Shown: positions 38,102 through 48,688, counted from the first letter of the stretch. The stretch: DNA of 64,000 bases from Brenneria roseae subsp. roseae (GCF_003115845.1 NZ_KZ819028.1:62001-126000), one strand, 5' to 3'. Notes: a model not told the origin generated them from the letters alone. Numbers and translations: made by a program.

Positions 38102-39637
38102 TCAGAACAAGCCCAAAGGTTTGTCGGAATAGCTTACCAGCAGGCATTTGGTCTGTTGATAATGTTCCAGCATCATTTTGTGATTTTCACGTCCAATACC
38201 CGATTGTTTATAGCCGCCAAACGCCGCGTGTGCCGGGTAAGCGTGATAACAGTTGGTCCAGACGCGTCCGGCCTGGATGCCGCGCCCCATGCGATACGCA
38301 ATATTACCGTTGCGGCTCCACACGCCCGCGCCTAATCCATATTCGGTGTCGTTGGCAATCTCCAACGCATCATCCATCGTTTTAAAGGTCGTCACCGCCA
38401 GCACAGGTCCGAAGATTTCCTCCTGGAAAACGCGCATGCTGTTTTTACCAAACAGAATGGTGGGCTCCAGATAGTAACCCTGAGCCAGATCCCCCGGCAT
38501 CTCTTTACGGCGACCGCCCGTCAGGACGCGGGCCCCCTCTTTCTTGCCGATGTCGATATAGTTCAGAATGGTATCCAACTGACCGGAAGATACCTGCGCC
38601 CCCATCATGGTTTTGCTGTCCAGCGGATGACCGACGCGGATAGATTCGACGCGCTTGATCGCGCGCTCCATAAAGCGATCGTAAATCGATTCCTGCACCA
38701 GCGCCCGGCTCGGACAGGTACAGACTTCCCCCTGATTGAAGGCAAACAGCGTGAACCCTTCCAGCACTTTGTCAAAAAAGCTGTCCTCTTTATCCATCAC
38801 ATCAGCAAAGAAAATATTCGGCGATTTGCCTCCCAGCTCCAGCGTCACCGGCGTCACGTTCTGCGCGGCATAGCCCATGATTTGCTGGCCCACTTCTGTT
38901 GATCCGGTAAACGCCACTTTGGCGATACGCTTCGAGGTCGCCAGATATTCACCGATTTCACTACCTGAACCGTTAACAACGTTAATCACTCCCGGCGGCA
39001 GGATATCCTGAATCAGCTCCATCAGGATCAACACCGACATCGGCGTCAGTTTGGCCGGTTTCAGTACGATACAGTTTCCCGCGGCCAGCGCCGGCGCCAT
39101 TTTCCAGCAGGCCATCAACAGCGGGAAATTCCAGGGAATGATCTGCCCCACCACACCGAGCGGCTCGTGGAAATGGTAGGCCACGGTATCGCCGTCAATT
39201 TCACTGATTGCGCCTTCCTGCGAACGGATGCAGGCGGCAAAATAGCGAAAGTGGTCAATAGCCAGAGGGACATCCGCACCGCTGGTTTCACGAATGGGCT
39301 TGCCATTATCCCAGGATTCCACATTGGCCAGCAGGTCAAGGTTCTGCTCCATCCGGTCAGCAATGCGGTTGAGGATTAACGACCGCTCCTGCACAGACAT
39401 TGCGCCCCATTCCACTTTAGCCTTATGGGCAGCATCCAGCGCATAGTCGACGTCACGAGAGGTCGAACTGGCTACTTCACATAAAGGCTGACCGGTGATA
39501 GGCGTCAGGTTAACAAAATACTGACCGCCGTCAGGGGGTACCCAGGCGCCGCCGATAAAGTTGTCATAGCGTTTTTTCAGATTGAGAGAGCCATACTCGC
39601 CGGATGTCAATCGGCCTGTAGAGGTGTCTTGTGTCAT
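38102..39637 (-). CDS. aldB: Aldehyde dehydrogenase AldB
   Basis: A 511-residue NAD(P)-dependent aldehyde dehydrogenase, highly like E. coli AldB (512). The Rossmann motif FTGSTEVGQ, Glu in [12 protein letters not shown] and catalytic Cys in [16 protein letters not shown] are in place. The ATG at 39637 follows AAAGGAG and gives the expected N-terminus; the upstream extension is noise. It removes acetaldehyde and other aldehydes, and E. coli aldB is induced in stationary phase. Divergent from fdhD; the gap holds a dyad TAACTC/GAGTTA at 39768-39782. The 38,000-38,100 gap to wecH has no gene. Confidence 0.96.
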   Translation of the reverse strand: MTQDTSTGRLTSGEYGSLNLKKRYDNFIGGAWVPPDGGQYFVNLTPITGQPLCEVASSTSRDVDYALDAAHKAKVEWGAMSVQERSLILNRIADRMEQNLDLLANVESWDNGKPIRETSGADVPLAIDHFRYFAACIRSQEGAISEIDGDTVAYHFHEPLGVVGQIIPWNFPLLMACWKMAPALAAGNCIVLKPAKLTPMSVLILMELIQDILPPGVINVVNGSGSEIGEYLATSKRIAKVAFTGSTEVGQQIMGYAAQNVTPVTLELGGKSPNIFFADVMDKEDSFFDKVLEGFTLFAFNQGEVCTCPSRALVQESIYDRFMERAIKRVESIRVGHPLDSKTMMGAQVSSGQLDTILNYIDIGKKEGARVLTGGRRKEMPGDLAQGYYLEPTILFGKNSMRVFQEEIFGPVLAVTTFKTMDDALEIANDTEYGLGAGVWSRNGNIAYRMGRGIQAGRVWTNCYHAYPAHAAFGGYKQSGIGRENHKMMLEHYQQTKCLLVSYSDKPLGLF

Positions 39638-39900
39638 TTCAGTCTCCTTTTCGCTGTCCAAATGCGCGGCCATGCCGCAGTGAAAATAGAGGCAATATGA
39701 AGAAATTCGTTGAATAAAGCGTACACAGAGATTTATGTTTCCGACAGGCAGAAAGCGGGGAGAATGATAACTCTTCGAGTTAACGCACAATTTATCATTT
39801 GTACCGCCATGCACATACATGACCTTGCGGAGGCGCTCACCGTTCAGGGAGAAAAGCTCGCATCCATCATTCGGTGGTGAAATAATGCCCTCCACAGTTT

Positions 39901-40746
39901 ATGGTTGCTAACTTACGGGTATGTCAGGTGAAAAACCTCCATCCATCAGCGGTTACCGTCCCTGTCGGGGTATCGCCGCGCACCGTGCGCCATCAAGGCA
40001 CGCTGTCACTGACACAGAGCGATTGGCTGGCAGAAGAAGTGCCGGTCGCGCTGGTTTACAACGGCATTTCACATGTTGTCATGATGGCGTCGCCGAAGGA
40101 TTTGGAACAGTTCGCGCTGGGCTTCTCTCTGTCGGAAGGCATCATTGCGTCGCCACAAGATATCTATGGGATGGACGTTCTGCGGGTGTGTAACGGTATC
40201 GAAGTGCAAATCGAGCTGTCGAGCCGTCGGTTTGCCGGATTGAAAGCACGCCGCCGGGCAATGGATGGACGCACAGGCTGCGGCGTCTGTGGCGTGGAGC
40301 AGTTGTCCGAGATTGGCAAACCCGTCGCGCCGTTGCCGTTTACCCAAACGTTCTCGCTCAGTCACCTTGATACCGCGCTGGCACAGCTTAAAAACGTACA
40401 GCAGATAGGGCAGTTGACCGGCTGTACGCATGCCGCCGCCTGGATTACACCGGATGGCACGCTACAAGGAGGCTGTGAAGACGTTGGCCGTCATGTGGCA
40501 TTGGATAAACTGCTTGGCATGCGGGCCAAACAGCCATGGCAGCAGGGAGCGGTGCTGGTTTCCAGCCGGGCGAGTTATGAAATGGTGCAGAAATCCGCCA
40601 TGTGCGGAGTAGAGATCCTGTTTGCGGTGTCCGCCGCCACGTCACTGGCCGTTGAGGTTGCCGAACGCTGTAACCTGACGCTGGCAGGATTCAGTCGACC
40701 GGGCCGCTCCACCATTTATACTCACCCTCAACGGTTGAGCGAATGA
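39901..40746 (+). CDS. fdhD: Formate dehydrogenase sulfurtransferase FdhD
   Basis: A 281-residue protein that passes sulfur from IscS to the molybdenum cofactor of formate dehydrogenases. The conserved Cys pair is Cys127 and Cys130 in [13 protein letters not shown]. coli has them at 121 and 124. The chain is otherwise close to E. coli from [25 protein letters not shown] to the end. The ATG at 39901 lacks a strong ribosome site, so a start further in is possible. Its presence implies formate dehydrogenases elsewhere in the genome. Confidence 0.95.
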   Translation: MVANLRVCQVKNLHPSAVTVPVGVSPRTVRHQGTLSLTQSDWLAEEVPVALVYNGISHVVMMASPKDLEQFALGFSLSEGIIASPQDIYGMDVLRVCNGIEVQIELSSRRFAGLKARRRAMDGRTGCGVCGVEQLSEIGKPVAPLPFTQTFSLSHLDTALAQLKNVQQIGQLTGCTHAAAWITPDGTLQGGCEDVGRHVALDKLLGMRAKQPWQQGAVLVSSRASYEMVQKSAMCGVEILFAVSAATSLAVEVAERCNLTLAGFSRPGRSTIYTHPQRLSE

Positions 40747-40756
40747 CAGGTAAAAA

Positions 40757-40788
40757 ACGCACCTGCGACTTGAACGATGACGGGTATA
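40757..40788. repeat. End fragment of the TATACCC/GGGTATA intergenic palindrome
   Basis: CGCACCTGCGACTTGAACGA...GGGTATA matches the right end of the element at 46594-46779 and follows the fdhD stop directly. The left end is missing. Confidence 0.6.
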
Positions 40789-40875
40789 GACCAATTTGTT
40801 TTTAACCCGGAAAATAATGACATAAGCGCCTGTTATACAGGGCTAAAACCGCCCCGCCTTTGACGCCGGAGCGAG

Positions 40876-40911
40876 AATAATCATTTTCAATATCATTTAA
40901 TTAACTATAAT
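40876..40911 (+). promoter_or_regulatory. sodA promoter region with Fur-box-like site
   Basis: AATAATCATTTTCAATATC (40876-40894) matches the reverse of the 19-bp Fur consensus at 15 positions. A TATAAT at 40906-40911 with TTTTCA 16 bp upstream forms a plausible promoter overlapped by the site. E. coli sodA is repressed by Fur, so iron control is expected here. Confidence 0.6.
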
Positions 40912-40986
40912 GAACGTAATGCTTACGCGGTGCTAACAAAAAAGGCGCCGTACTAGGTACGAGAATATGGCGTACTTAATCGTGTT

Positions 40987-41035
40987 TTTCAGTACGACAA
41001 CGCTTTTTCGGTACTACCACTTTCAGTACTACAAC
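40987..41035 (+). repeat. Three 15-bp direct repeats in the sodA leader
   Basis: TTTC(A/G)GTAC(T/G)AC(A/C)AC occurs at 40987-41001, 41006-41020 and 41021-41035, ending 16 bp before the sodA ATG. Two more GTAC cores occur near 40957 and 40973. They lie in the expected untranslated leader. Role unknown. Confidence 0.8.
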
Positions 41036-41051
41036 CATGGAGATGCTAAAC

Positions 41052-41678
41052 ATGAGTTATTCACTGCCATCCCTGCCTTATGCTTATGACGCGCTGGAAC
41101 CCCATTTCGACAAACAAACGATGGAAATCCATCACACCAAACACCACCAGACTTACGTCAATAATGCAAATGCAGCGCTGGAATCTCTGCCTGAGTTTGC
41201 CAGCCTGTCAGCTGAAGCGCTGATCGCTCAGTTGGACAAAGTGCCGGCAGAGAAAAAAACCGTTTTGCGTAACAACGCGGGCGGTCACGCAAACCACAGT
41301 CTGTTCTGGAAAGGCCTGAAGCTGGGTACGACACTGGCTGGCGACCTGAAAGCCGCAATCGAACGCGATTTTGGCAGCGTTGACGCTTTCAAAGAAAAAT
41401 TTGAGCAAGCGGCGGCAACCCGTTTTGGTTCCGGCTGGGCCTGGCTGGTGCTGAAAGATGACGGCAAACTGGCGGTGGTTTCTACCGCAAACCAGGACAG
41501 CCCGCTGATGGGTGAAGCGATTTCCGGCGCGTCCGGCTACCCAATCATTGGCCTGGACGTGTGGGAACACGCTTACTATCTGAAATACCAGAACCGTCGT
41601 CCGGATTACATCAAGGCATTCTGGAACGTGGTGAACTGGGACGAAGCGGCAAGCCGTTTTGCGCAAGCGAAAAAATAA
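41052..41678 (+). CDS. sodA: Manganese superoxide dismutase
   Basis: A 208-residue enzyme that turns superoxide into peroxide and oxygen in the cytosol. Metal ligands His27, His82, Asp169 and His173 (DVWEHAYY) are present, and the pattern [10 protein letters not shown] plus Gly-Ser-Gly-Trp-Ala-Trp matches the Mn type. The ATG at 41052 follows GGAGATGCTAAAC and matches the E. coli N-terminus; the ATG at 41037 would add five residues. Single gene with its own terminator. Confidence 0.97.
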   Translation: MSYSLPSLPYAYDALEPHFDKQTMEIHHTKHHQTYVNNANAALESLPEFASLSAEALIAQLDKVPAEKKTVLRNNAGGHANHSLFWKGLKLGTTLAGDLKAAIERDFGSVDAFKEKFEQAAATRFGSGWAWLVLKDDGKLAVVSTANQDSPLMGEAISGASGYPIIGLDVWEHAYYLKYQNRRPDYIKAFWNVVNWDEAASRFAQAKK

Positions 41679-41763
41679 TCTTTTTCGCAGCTATCAGGGA
41701 TTCTACTCATTGATTTCAGGATGCGGCAACCTGAAAGATAAAGGGAACATCCATTGATGACAT

Positions 41764-41797
41764 AAACCGGGATAACGTACTGTTATTCCGGTTTTTT
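41764..41797 (+). terminator. sodA intrinsic terminator
   Basis: A 13-bp stem (41764-41776 with 41782-41794, one G-U pair, loop GTACT) ends in a run of six T residues. It lies 85 bp after the sodA stop. Confidence 0.92.
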
Positions 41798-41863
41798 ATT
41801 TACCGGCGTCACAAATCCTTTCTTATCTCCCTCTTCTTTGACTATTTAATCGCCGTATAAATA

Positions 41864-41890
41864 TAAAGTTTTCATACAAGTTGCCGATAA
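41864..41890 (+). promoter_or_regulatory. FliA (sigma-28) promoter of the chemoreceptor gene
   Basis: TAAAGTTT (41864-41871), an 11-bp spacer and GCCGATAA (41883-41890) match the flagellar sigma-28 consensus exactly. It lies 135 bp before the receptor start and shows that the receptor belongs to the late flagellar regulon. Confidence 0.92.
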
Positions 41891-42025
41891 CTCATGTGCA
41901 ATTCTATCGTGTGATTTTTGTGAAGATATCCTTCAGCAAACGACAATCTCACGGTGCCAATACCACTCGCAATGCAGGAGTCACCCGAGTAGGTAATCAA
42001 ATCATAAAAGATTGGAAGAAATGGA

Positions 42026-43918
42026 ATGGCGATAAAATTCGAAAATATCAAAGTAGGTAAAAAACTAGGATTAGGTTTCTTTCTGATCTTAATAATGACG
42101 GCGATCATTGCCGGCGCGGGCGTCATGCACATAGAGGAATTAAAGCAAAGTATTGATAAAACCAATTTAAGCAACAATATCCGTGAAGAAATCAATCAGG
42201 CCAAGTATTACCGGGCGCTATATAGTGCCAGTTACCAGTCTGAAGATATGCAAAAAAATATCCTTCACATCAATAATATGAATCAGTTGGTGTCTGAGGC
42301 GAAGCAATGGGACTGGTGGGGAAATGACACCGCGATGCTTTCTCAAATCACCGCCGCCGTTGCCGAATATCAGAAAATTCAGCAAAGCTACATTGCGGCC
42401 ATCAATAAAAAAGATGACATCCGCAAAAGCTGGAACCTCTCGGAAGCAGGAAAATATTTACAACAACTCGATGATCAGTTAAAGGCTGATGAGTATAACT
42501 TTGCGCTTCAACTACAGTTTTCCGAACTCAACCAGAAATTGACCGCTATTCGCTATCATGTGCGTGGTATTCTTCTTTCCCGTGATAGAGAAGCGGAAAG
42601 CGATCTGAAGAACGCGATCGATGATGCACAAAAGACGCTGAGCGCTCTGTATCAAAACCTGCCAGCTGAGCAACAGGAAATTCTTAATCCGGTACTCGGC
42701 ATCATGAACACTTATGAAGAACGGGCGTTGGCGTATATGCCTGCCTATGAGGAAGAAGTGGCGTTAGCCCGGCAGATGGGAACCATCGCCGACCAGATGA
42801 ATAACGCGATCGAAACGTTGCTCGACAACCAGCTACAGTCCACCCAGCAGGATATTCGTTCTTCCGAAATTCAAATGGTCATCACCGCGCTGATTACGCT
42901 GGTGCTTGGACTGCTGATTTCCTGGTTTATTGCCCGCCAAATTACGACGCCGCTGCATCAAACGCTGGATATGGCCGAACGCATCGCCACCGGCGATCTC
43001 ACCATGTCGATCAAGACCGCTCGCCGTGATGAACTAGGCCAGCTGATGAGCAGCATGGCGAAAATGAATGACAATCTGCATAACATGATCGATGAAATCC
43101 GTATCGGCGTCAGCCAGATCTCGACCGCATCAGGCGAAATCGTGGCGGGTAATACCGATCTGTCTTCACGCACCGAGCAACAGGCGGCGGCGGTCGAGCA
43201 AACGGCGGCCAGTATGGAAGAGCTGACGGCCACGGTGAAACAAAACGCCGATAACGCGCACCACGCCAATAATCTGGTCATCAGCGCGTCTCAAACCGCG
43301 AAACAAGGCGGTGAACAAGTCAACAACGTGGTGAAAACCATGAATGACATTGAACACAGCTCCAAACGCATTGCAGAAATTACCTCTGTAATTAACAGCA
43401 TAGCCTTCCAGACCAATATCCTGGCGCTGAATGCCGCGGTAGAAGCCGCTCGCGCGGGCGAGCAGGGCCGGGGATTCGCCGTAGTGGCCAGCGAAGTGCG
43501 TAATCTGGCTCAACGCAGTTCGCAAGCCGCGAAAGAAATCGAAGGTTTGATCGCCGAATCCGTCCGTCAGGTGACTCAGGGAGCCGTGCTGGTCAGCAAC
43601 GCAGGCAAAACCATGAGCGACATCGTGACGTCAGTCACTCAAGTACATGACATTATGGGTGAAATTGCTACCGCCTCCGATGAACAGAGTCGCGGTATCG
43701 AGCAGGTCAATCAGGCTATTGTCGAAATGGACAGCACTACCCAGCAAAATGCCGCACTGGTGGAACAATCCTCGACGGCGGCCGACTCGCTGGAAGAGCA
43801 GGCGGCACTGCTGAAGCAGGCGGTTTCCGTCTTCCGTTTATCCAATACGCGCGATGAATCAACGCCAGCCGGCATCGCTTTCTCCCAATCGCCAACGCAA
43901 CTGGGCTACAAACCCTAA
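42026..43918 (+). CDS. Methyl-accepting chemotaxis protein
   Basis: A 630-residue transmembrane receptor. Membrane helix one is at about 13-33, a helical ligand-binding domain follows at 34-283, helix two at about 284-303, HAMP at 304-357, and the cytoplasmic signalling hairpin at about 375-600 with tip [45 protein letters not shown]. The C-terminus ends LGYKP and lacks the NWETF-type CheR/CheB tether, so it may depend on other receptors for methylation. The ligand is unknown. GAAGAA precedes the ATG; transcription is from a FliA promoter. Confidence 0.95.
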   Translation: MAIKFENIKVGKKLGLGFFLILIMTAIIAGAGVMHIEELKQSIDKTNLSNNIREEINQAKYYRALYSASYQSEDMQKNILHINNMNQLVSEAKQWDWWGNDTAMLSQITAAVAEYQKIQQSYIAAINKKDDIRKSWNLSEAGKYLQQLDDQLKADEYNFALQLQFSELNQKLTAIRYHVRGILLSRDREAESDLKNAIDDAQKTLSALYQNLPAEQQEILNPVLGIMNTYEERALAYMPAYEEEVALARQMGTIADQMNNAIETLLDNQLQSTQQDIRSSEIQMVITALITLVLGLLISWFIARQITTPLHQTLDMAERIATGDLTMSIKTARRDELGQLMSSMAKMNDNLHNMIDEIRIGVSQISTASGEIVAGNTDLSSRTEQQAAAVEQTAASMEELTATVKQNADNAHHANNLVISASQTAKQGGEQVNNVVKTMNDIEHSSKRIAEITSVINSIAFQTNILALNAAVEAARAGEQGRGFAVVASEVRNLAQRSSQAAKEIEGLIAESVRQVTQGAVLVSNAGKTMSDIVTSVTQVHDIMGEIATASDEQSRGIEQVNQAIVEMDSTTQQNAALVEQSSTAADSLEEQAALLKQAVSVFRLSNTRDESTPAGIAFSQSPTQLGYKP

Positions 43919-43940
43919 TCAGGAACGATACATTATTATT

Positions 43941-43967
43941 GTGCGCAGTTCGTTACAGGCTGCGCAC
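43941..43967 (+). terminator. Hairpin after the chemoreceptor gene
   Basis: GTGCGCAG/CTGCGCAC with an 11-base loop lies 22 bp after the stop. No long T-run follows (ACTTACC), so it may be weak. Confidence 0.55.
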
Positions 43968-44037
43968 TTACCAATGTAAGCGCATCGAAATGCATTTGCT
44001 GCCAGACAACACGGCCAATAGCGTTATTGATTGTGTA

Positions 44038-44062
44038 AAGCGGCCGGGGAAAATGGCCGCTT
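44038..44062 (-). terminator. yibL terminator hairpin
   Basis: AAGCGGCC/GGCCGCTT with a 9-base loop overlaps the yibL stop; on the minus strand the stem is followed by TTACACA. Confidence 0.6.
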
Positions 44063-44423
44063 AAAATGGCTTCGGCGCGTAGCCCGTCATCTCTTTCAGT
44101 TCCATTTCACGGCCCAGCGCCGTCATGGGATGCACGACCACCAGCCCACGGACGCTTTTCTTCAACGCGCCCATATTCGCCTGCTCTTTTTTGGTGATGG
44201 CACGGCTGAAGGGTAAGCGAGACAGTTTCTGCGCTTCCTGGCTGAGCTTCTGAACTCGTACGCTTCGCAAACGTTCGATTTCTGCCGTCAGCGTCTCGCA
44301 TGCCTCCAGATTAAGGGCTATCGCTTCGGCATCACCCTGAGCAAGCAACACAGCTTGCTTGCGAGTCAACGCATCCAGTTGATCGCTAAGGCGTTTAATT
44401 TCTGCTTTTTCTTGCTCTTTCAT
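44061..44423 (-). CDS. yibL: YibL family ribosome-associated protein
   Basis: A 120-residue protein, the same length as E. coli YibL, with a predicted coiled coil at 1-60 and a strongly conserved basic C-terminus ([44 protein letters not shown]). YibL co-sediments with ribosomes in E. coli; its precise role is unknown. It follows mtlR on the same strand, as in E. coli. Confidence 0.95.
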   Translation of the reverse strand: MKEQEKAEIKRLSDQLDALTRKQAVLLAQGDAEAIALNLEACETLTAEIERLRSVRVQKLSQEAQKLSRLPFSRAITKKEQANMGALKKSVRGLVVVHPMTALGREMELKEMTGYAPKPF

Positions 44424-44574
44424 AACCTATAAACCTGTCGTCCCTTCTTACCTGCCGTTGCCGCTTATCCGCAACGCCAATTAATCGGGGTATATCATTG
44501 AAGAATCATGCGGGGCACAAGCATACACCAAATGGCTCACCGGTGCAGTGGACGAAAACAGAGAAACAGGGGGG

Positions 44575-45105
44575 TTAAAAGGCTTTTTTCAAACTGATCC
44601 GGGAAATCAGTTCGGTGAGCGACAGCACCAGCGTCGAACGCACCATTTGCTGATAGCGCTGTTGCTGCATGCTGACCAGCAGTGGGTCGACGGTATCGCC
44701 GCCAGACGGTAGCGCAGGCGCAGAGGGCAGCGCGCTCACACAATGCAGTTCGCCAACCGGTCCAAGAATCTCGTCATCCGTAAAACGGTATTCATGCTCG
44801 TCATGAGCGAGCTCCTCGCCCAGCGCCATCAGCAATTCGGCGTCTTCATACTCTGTACGGCTAATCATGCCCAGGCCATAAATCAGTTTGAGACGCACAG
44901 AAAGATCGCCCAGCGGCCCCGTCCCGGTCATTAGTGGCTCAACCGCATATTTCACGGCATAGTCATCTTTGCGAAACACCTGCAACATCAGGATACTGAC
45001 GGCCTCAGCCAGCAGGTCAACGGCCTTGAGCATAAAGCTGCGCACCGTTGTACCTGAGTTCAGTGTCTCAAGAACCCGGTTTTCAAACGCCTGTGTTTCT
45101 TCCAT
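44575..45105 (-). CDS. mtlR: Mannitol operon repressor MtlR
   Basis: An MtlR/FumE-type protein of about 176 residues from the ATG at 45105 (MEETQAFENRVLE), which has GAGAAG five bases upstream. Starts at 45108 or 45165 are possible and would add 1 or 20 residues. The core DDYAVKYAVEPLMTGTGPLGDLSVRLKLIYGLG and FTDDEILGPVGELHCV match E. coli MtlR. MtlR represses mtlADR in E. coli without a recognisable HTH. It lies 280 bp after mtlD. Confidence 0.93.
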   Translation of the reverse strand: MEETQAFENRVLETLNSGTTVRSFMLKAVDLLAEAVSILMLQVFRKDDYAVKYAVEPLMTGTGPLGDLSVRLKLIYGLGMISRTEYEDAELLMALGEELAHDEHEYRFTDDEILGPVGELHCVSALPSAPALPSGGDTVDPLLVSMQQQRYQQMVRSTLVLSLTELISRISLKKAF

Positions 45106-45385
45106 CATCACTTCTCGTACCTTTAACCCGCACACAGACCTGCTTATCTCCGGTAGGACATTCAACTAGCCAGCGCAACCATGCCCGTTTCCCGACACTA
45201 TCCGTCCCACACATCCCCAACAGAACGCTCAACGGCATTATCCGTCATGCCCGCGCAGACAGACATCTTTTTAAGATCAACCAATGACATCAGGGGAAAA
45301 TCCCCGCGTTCACGGGGATGACACGTGCCGGATAAAGTTTGTCAACGTTCAGAAGGCAAACATGGCGTACATCAGAACCCACCCA

Positions 45386-46534
45386 TTATTGCATGGCGTT
45401 ATACACACTCACGGCTTGCGCGACAACCTCACTGTTCGCATCCAGACCGGAGATCTGCGCCAGCGTAGCCTGTGGACCAAGGTTGCGCAACAGTTCAGCC
45501 AGCTCCTGCGCCTGCGGGTCCTGCTCGCTGCGATAGTGCATCGCCGCCGCGATACCGATAATCAGGTTGTCATGCGGTAATTGATATTCCAGCGTCCCCA
45601 ACAGCGGCTTGATCAGACGATCGCCCGCACTCAGCTTACGCAACGGTTGACGCCCCACCCGCTCCACGTCATCGTGCAGATAGGGGTTTTCAAACCGGCT
45701 GAGGATTTTATTGATGTACGCCGCGTGCTTGTTGGCATCAAAACCGTAGCGTTTGATCAGTACCGCGCCGCTCTCTTCCATCGCGCCTTTGACCACGGCA
45801 CGGATTTCCGGATCGAGGATCGCATCACGGATAGTCTGGTGCCGGGCCTGCTGCCCCAGATAGGCCGTAATGGCATGACCGGTGTTAAGCGTAAACAGCT
45901 TGCGCTCAACAAACGCCATCAGGTTATCGGTGAGTTCCATACCCGGAATGGCGGGCAGTTCACCGCAGAACTGGGTTTGATCAACAATCCATTCACTGAA
46001 CGTTTCTACCGTTACCGCCAGCACATCGTCGCTGCCCGCTTCGGAAGGCGGAACAATACGGTCAACGGCGGAGTCCACAAATCCCACATGTTCATCGACC
46101 CATGCCAGCAGCGTTTCCGGCAGCAGTTTCAGAACGTGCTGCTTAAGCTGGCTGGTGCCGCGCACCATATTTTCACAGGCGATGATGTTCAGCGGCTGTG
46201 AATTGCCATCCTCATGACGTTTCACCAATCCCTGTGCGATCGTCCCGGCAATTTTTTCCAGAATCTGCGGCCCGACAGCAGTGGTGACCAGATCAACCGC
46301 GGCAATCAACGCGACGGCTTCCTGACTGCCGCTGTGCACCGCACTGACGTTACTTACGGTATCCAGACGCGTTTGTTCTCCCACAATACGCACCTGATAG
46401 CTTTTGCGACGGTTCAGCGCATCCAGCAGCGGCTGGCTGACGTCAGCAAATGTCAGTTCGATATTGGCATCGGCCAGCAGTTTACCAATGAATCCCCGGC
46501 CAATATTGCCGGCACCAAAATGTAATGCTTTCAT
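45386..46534 (-). CDS. mtlD: Mannitol-1-phosphate 5-dehydrogenase
   Basis: A 382-residue enzyme, the same length as E. coli MtlD, which oxidises mannitol 1-phosphate to fructose 6-phosphate with NAD. The nucleotide loop [23 protein letters not shown] opens the protein, and [16 protein letters not shown] carries the catalytic region. Two ATGs are adjacent; 46534 matches E. coli MKALHFG, while 46537 has the better ribosome spacing. It is separated from mtlA by 246 bp that hold a long palindromic element. Confidence 0.96.
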   Translation of the reverse strand: MKALHFGAGNIGRGFIGKLLADANIELTFADVSQPLLDALNRRKSYQVRIVGEQTRLDTVSNVSAVHSGSQEAVALIAAVDLVTTAVGPQILEKIAGTIAQGLVKRHEDGNSQPLNIIACENMVRGTSQLKQHVLKLLPETLLAWVDEHVGFVDSAVDRIVPPSEAGSDDVLAVTVETFSEWIVDQTQFCGELPAIPGMELTDNLMAFVERKLFTLNTGHAITAYLGQQARHQTIRDAILDPEIRAVVKGAMEESGAVLIKRYGFDANKHAAYINKILSRFENPYLHDDVERVGRQPLRKLSAGDRLIKPLLGTLEYQLPHDNLIIGIAAAMHYRSEQDPQAQELAELLRNLGPQATLAQISGLDANSEVVAQAVSVYNAMQ

Positions 46535-46593
46535 CATGCTTTAACCTTTTAAAACGAAAAGATAAAAAGAGGCGGCCCGGAGGCGGCGGCATA

Positions 46594-46779
46594 TATACCC
46601 AATAGATTTCAACGTGCAGGAAGGCGGCAATCGAGTGACCAATTCGTCGGGAACGAATCTGAACAGCCTACGATGAGAGACCGGAGGTCTCTCATTAATC
46701 CCGGTCACTTACTTAAGTAAGTGACCGGGGTAAACCGGGAACGGCCAACGCATCTGCAACTTGAAAGATGACGGGTATA
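46594..46779. repeat. ERIC-like intergenic palindromic element inside mtlA-mtlD
   Basis: A 186-bp element has terminal inverted repeats TATACCC...GGGTATA with longer imperfect inner arms (AATAGATTTCAACGTGCAG versus CTGCAACTTGAAAGATGACG). Its centre holds CGGTCACTTACTTAAGTAAG and GTGACCGGGG, like the conserved core of ERIC sequences, plus a GAGAGACC/GGTCTCTC dyad (46676-46695). It lies one base after the mtlA stop, so the mtlAD message would include its fold. Partial copies are at 40757, 49814 and 58867. Confidence 0.8.
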
Positions 46780-46780
46780 A

Positions 46781-48688
46781 TCAGGCGTTCTTTTTACCGG
46801 ACAGCAGGTCGAGTACATCCTGCACGTCGTGGGTATGCGCGAGACGATCAATCACCGCGTCGTCATCAAGCGCATTAGTCAGACTGGTGATCACCTGAAT
46901 GTGTTCATTGTTACGGGCGGCGATGCCGATGACCAGACGAGCCACCTCATTTTCTTCATCGCCGAAACGTACGCCATCAGGATATTGGCAGAAAACCACG
47001 CCGGTTTTCAGCACCCGATCTTTCGCTTCAATCGTACCATGCGGTACCGCGATGGATTCACCCAGATACGTGGACGTCAGTTTCTCGCGATCCAGCATCG
47101 CTTCGACATATTCCGGTTCAACATAGCCCCCCTTAACCAATTGCTCACCCGCGAAGCGAATCGCCTGCTCTTTATCGGTCGCATGCTGATTGAGAAAGAT
47201 ATTCTCGGCACGCAGTTGGAACAGGTTTGACGACTCGGCAGCTGCGGCGGCAGGCGCGGCAACAGACGGCGTCGCGCTCCCCTGCGCGGCAACCAGGCGG
47301 GTCGCCAGATCGCTATACAGATTACTGTCGAGGAAATTGGTCAGCGAGATATGCTGAGCCTGCGGCGCATGCCGCATTGCCCGTTCGGTCAGATCGCGGT
47401 GGGTAATAACCAGATCGACATCGTCCGGCAGGCTATTAATCGCGCTGTTGGTGACGGAGATATTGGTCAGCCCGGCATCCTGCACCTTCTTGCGCAGCAC
47501 CCCCGCGCCCATCGCGCTGGAACCCATACCGGCATCACATGCCACGATGATTTTACGCACGGTGCTCAGATCGCCGCTGATGCCCGTATTCACGCCGCCC
47601 TGCCCTTTGGCGGTGGCTTTCATTTCCTGCATACGGCGAGTCGCATCGCCCAGATCGTCTTCGCTCTTTTGCTTCATGCTCTTCAGCAGAATCACAGAAA
47701 CGATGAAGGAAACAGCAAATGCCGCCGTAATCGCCGCAATGTTAGCGAAGTACGCGCCTTTTGGCGTCATCGCCAGCACCGCCAGAATTGAACCCGGAGA
47801 AGCAGGAGAAACCAGACCGCCCCCCAGAATGTTAAGGGTGAACACGCCGGTCATACCGCCCAGAATCACCGCAATAATCAGACGCGGATTCATCAGGACA
47901 TAAGGGAAATAAATTTCGTGAATCCCACCGAGGAAGTGGATGATCGCCGCGCCCGGTGCAGATTCTTTTGCATTGCCACGACCGAAGAACATGTAGGCCA
48001 TCAATACGCCCATACCCGGACCTGGGTTGGCTTCGATCAGGAAGAAAATCGATTTTCCGGTTTCAGTAGCCTGTTGGATACCCAACGGCGAGAAGATACC
48101 GTGGTTAATGGCGTTGTTCAGGAACAGAATTTTTGCCGGTTCAACGAAAATCGAGGTGAACGGCAGCAGGTTATTCTGCACCATCAGGTTAACGCCGGCC
48201 GCCAGTACATGGGAGAACACCTCAACCAGCGGACCGATAGCCAGGAATGCCAGAATAGCCAGCAACATGCCGAGGATACCGGCAGAGAAGTTGTTGACCA
48301 GCATTTCAAAACCGCTTTTGATTTTACCGTCAACCATTCTGTCGAAACGCTTGATTGCCCAGCCGCCCAGCGGGCCAACAATCATTGCGCCCAGGAACAT
48401 GGGAATATCCGTCCCGGCGATCACCCCCATGGTCGTGATGGCGCCCACCACGCCGCCGCGTTCACCAAAGACCAGACGGCCACCGGTATAACCGATCAGC
48501 AACGGCAGCAGATAGGTAATCATCGGACCGACGAGATTCGCCAGCGTCTCGTTGGGAATCCAGCCTGTAGGAATAAACAGTGCGGTAATAATACCCCAGG
48601 CGATGAATGCGCCAATATTGGGCATCACCATGTTGCTCAGAAAGCGGCCAAAATTTTGCACTTTGACCTTAAAGTCTGGTGAAAGCAT
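46781..48688 (-). CDS. mtlA: Mannitol PTS permease EIICBA
   Basis: A 635-residue fused PTS enzyme. The EIIC membrane domain spans about 1-340, with GGIHEIYFPYVLMNP at 254-268. EIIB follows at about 375-470, with phospho-Cys384 (IVACDAGMGSS) at the E. coli position. EIIA is at about 490-630, with His550 (ESIAVPHGT). It imports mannitol as mannitol 1-phosphate. A Ser/Ala/Pro-rich linker at 470-487 differs from E. coli. First gene of mtlADR. A strong CRP array lies upstream. Confidence 0.98.
   Translation of the reverse strand: MLSPDFKVKVQNFGRFLSNMVMPNIGAFIAWGIITALFIPTGWIPNETLANLVGPMITYLLPLLIGYTGGRLVFGERGGVVGAITTMGVIAGTDIPMFLGAMIVGPLGGWAIKRFDRMVDGKIKSGFEMLVNNFSAGILGMLLAILAFLAIGPLVEVFSHVLAAGVNLMVQNNLLPFTSIFVEPAKILFLNNAINHGIFSPLGIQQATETGKSIFFLIEANPGPGMGVLMAYMFFGRGNAKESAPGAAIIHFLGGIHEIYFPYVLMNPRLIIAVILGGMTGVFTLNILGGGLVSPASPGSILAVLAMTPKGAYFANIAAITAAFAVSFIVSVILLKSMKQKSEDDLGDATRRMQEMKATAKGQGGVNTGISGDLSTVRKIIVACDAGMGSSAMGAGVLRKKVQDAGLTNISVTNSAINSLPDDVDLVITHRDLTERAMRHAPQAQHISLTNFLDSNLYSDLATRLVAAQGSATPSVAAPAAAAAESSNLFQLRAENIFLNQHATDKEQAIRFAGEQLVKGGYVEPEYVEAMLDREKLTSTYLGESIAVPHGTIEAKDRVLKTGVVFCQYPDGVRFGDEENEVARLVIGIAARNNEHIQVITSLTNALDDDAVIDRLAHTHDVQDVLDLLSGKKNA

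Noticed and set aside
45294-45325. ATCCCCGCGTTCACGGGGAT hairpin like a type I-E CRISPR repeat
   Set aside because: Only one copy, no spacers or cas genes; it is a single dyad in the mtlD-mtlR gap.
47918-48682. 254-codon plus-strand frame opposite mtlA
   Set aside because: Antisense of the EIIC domain, with no recognisable protein features.
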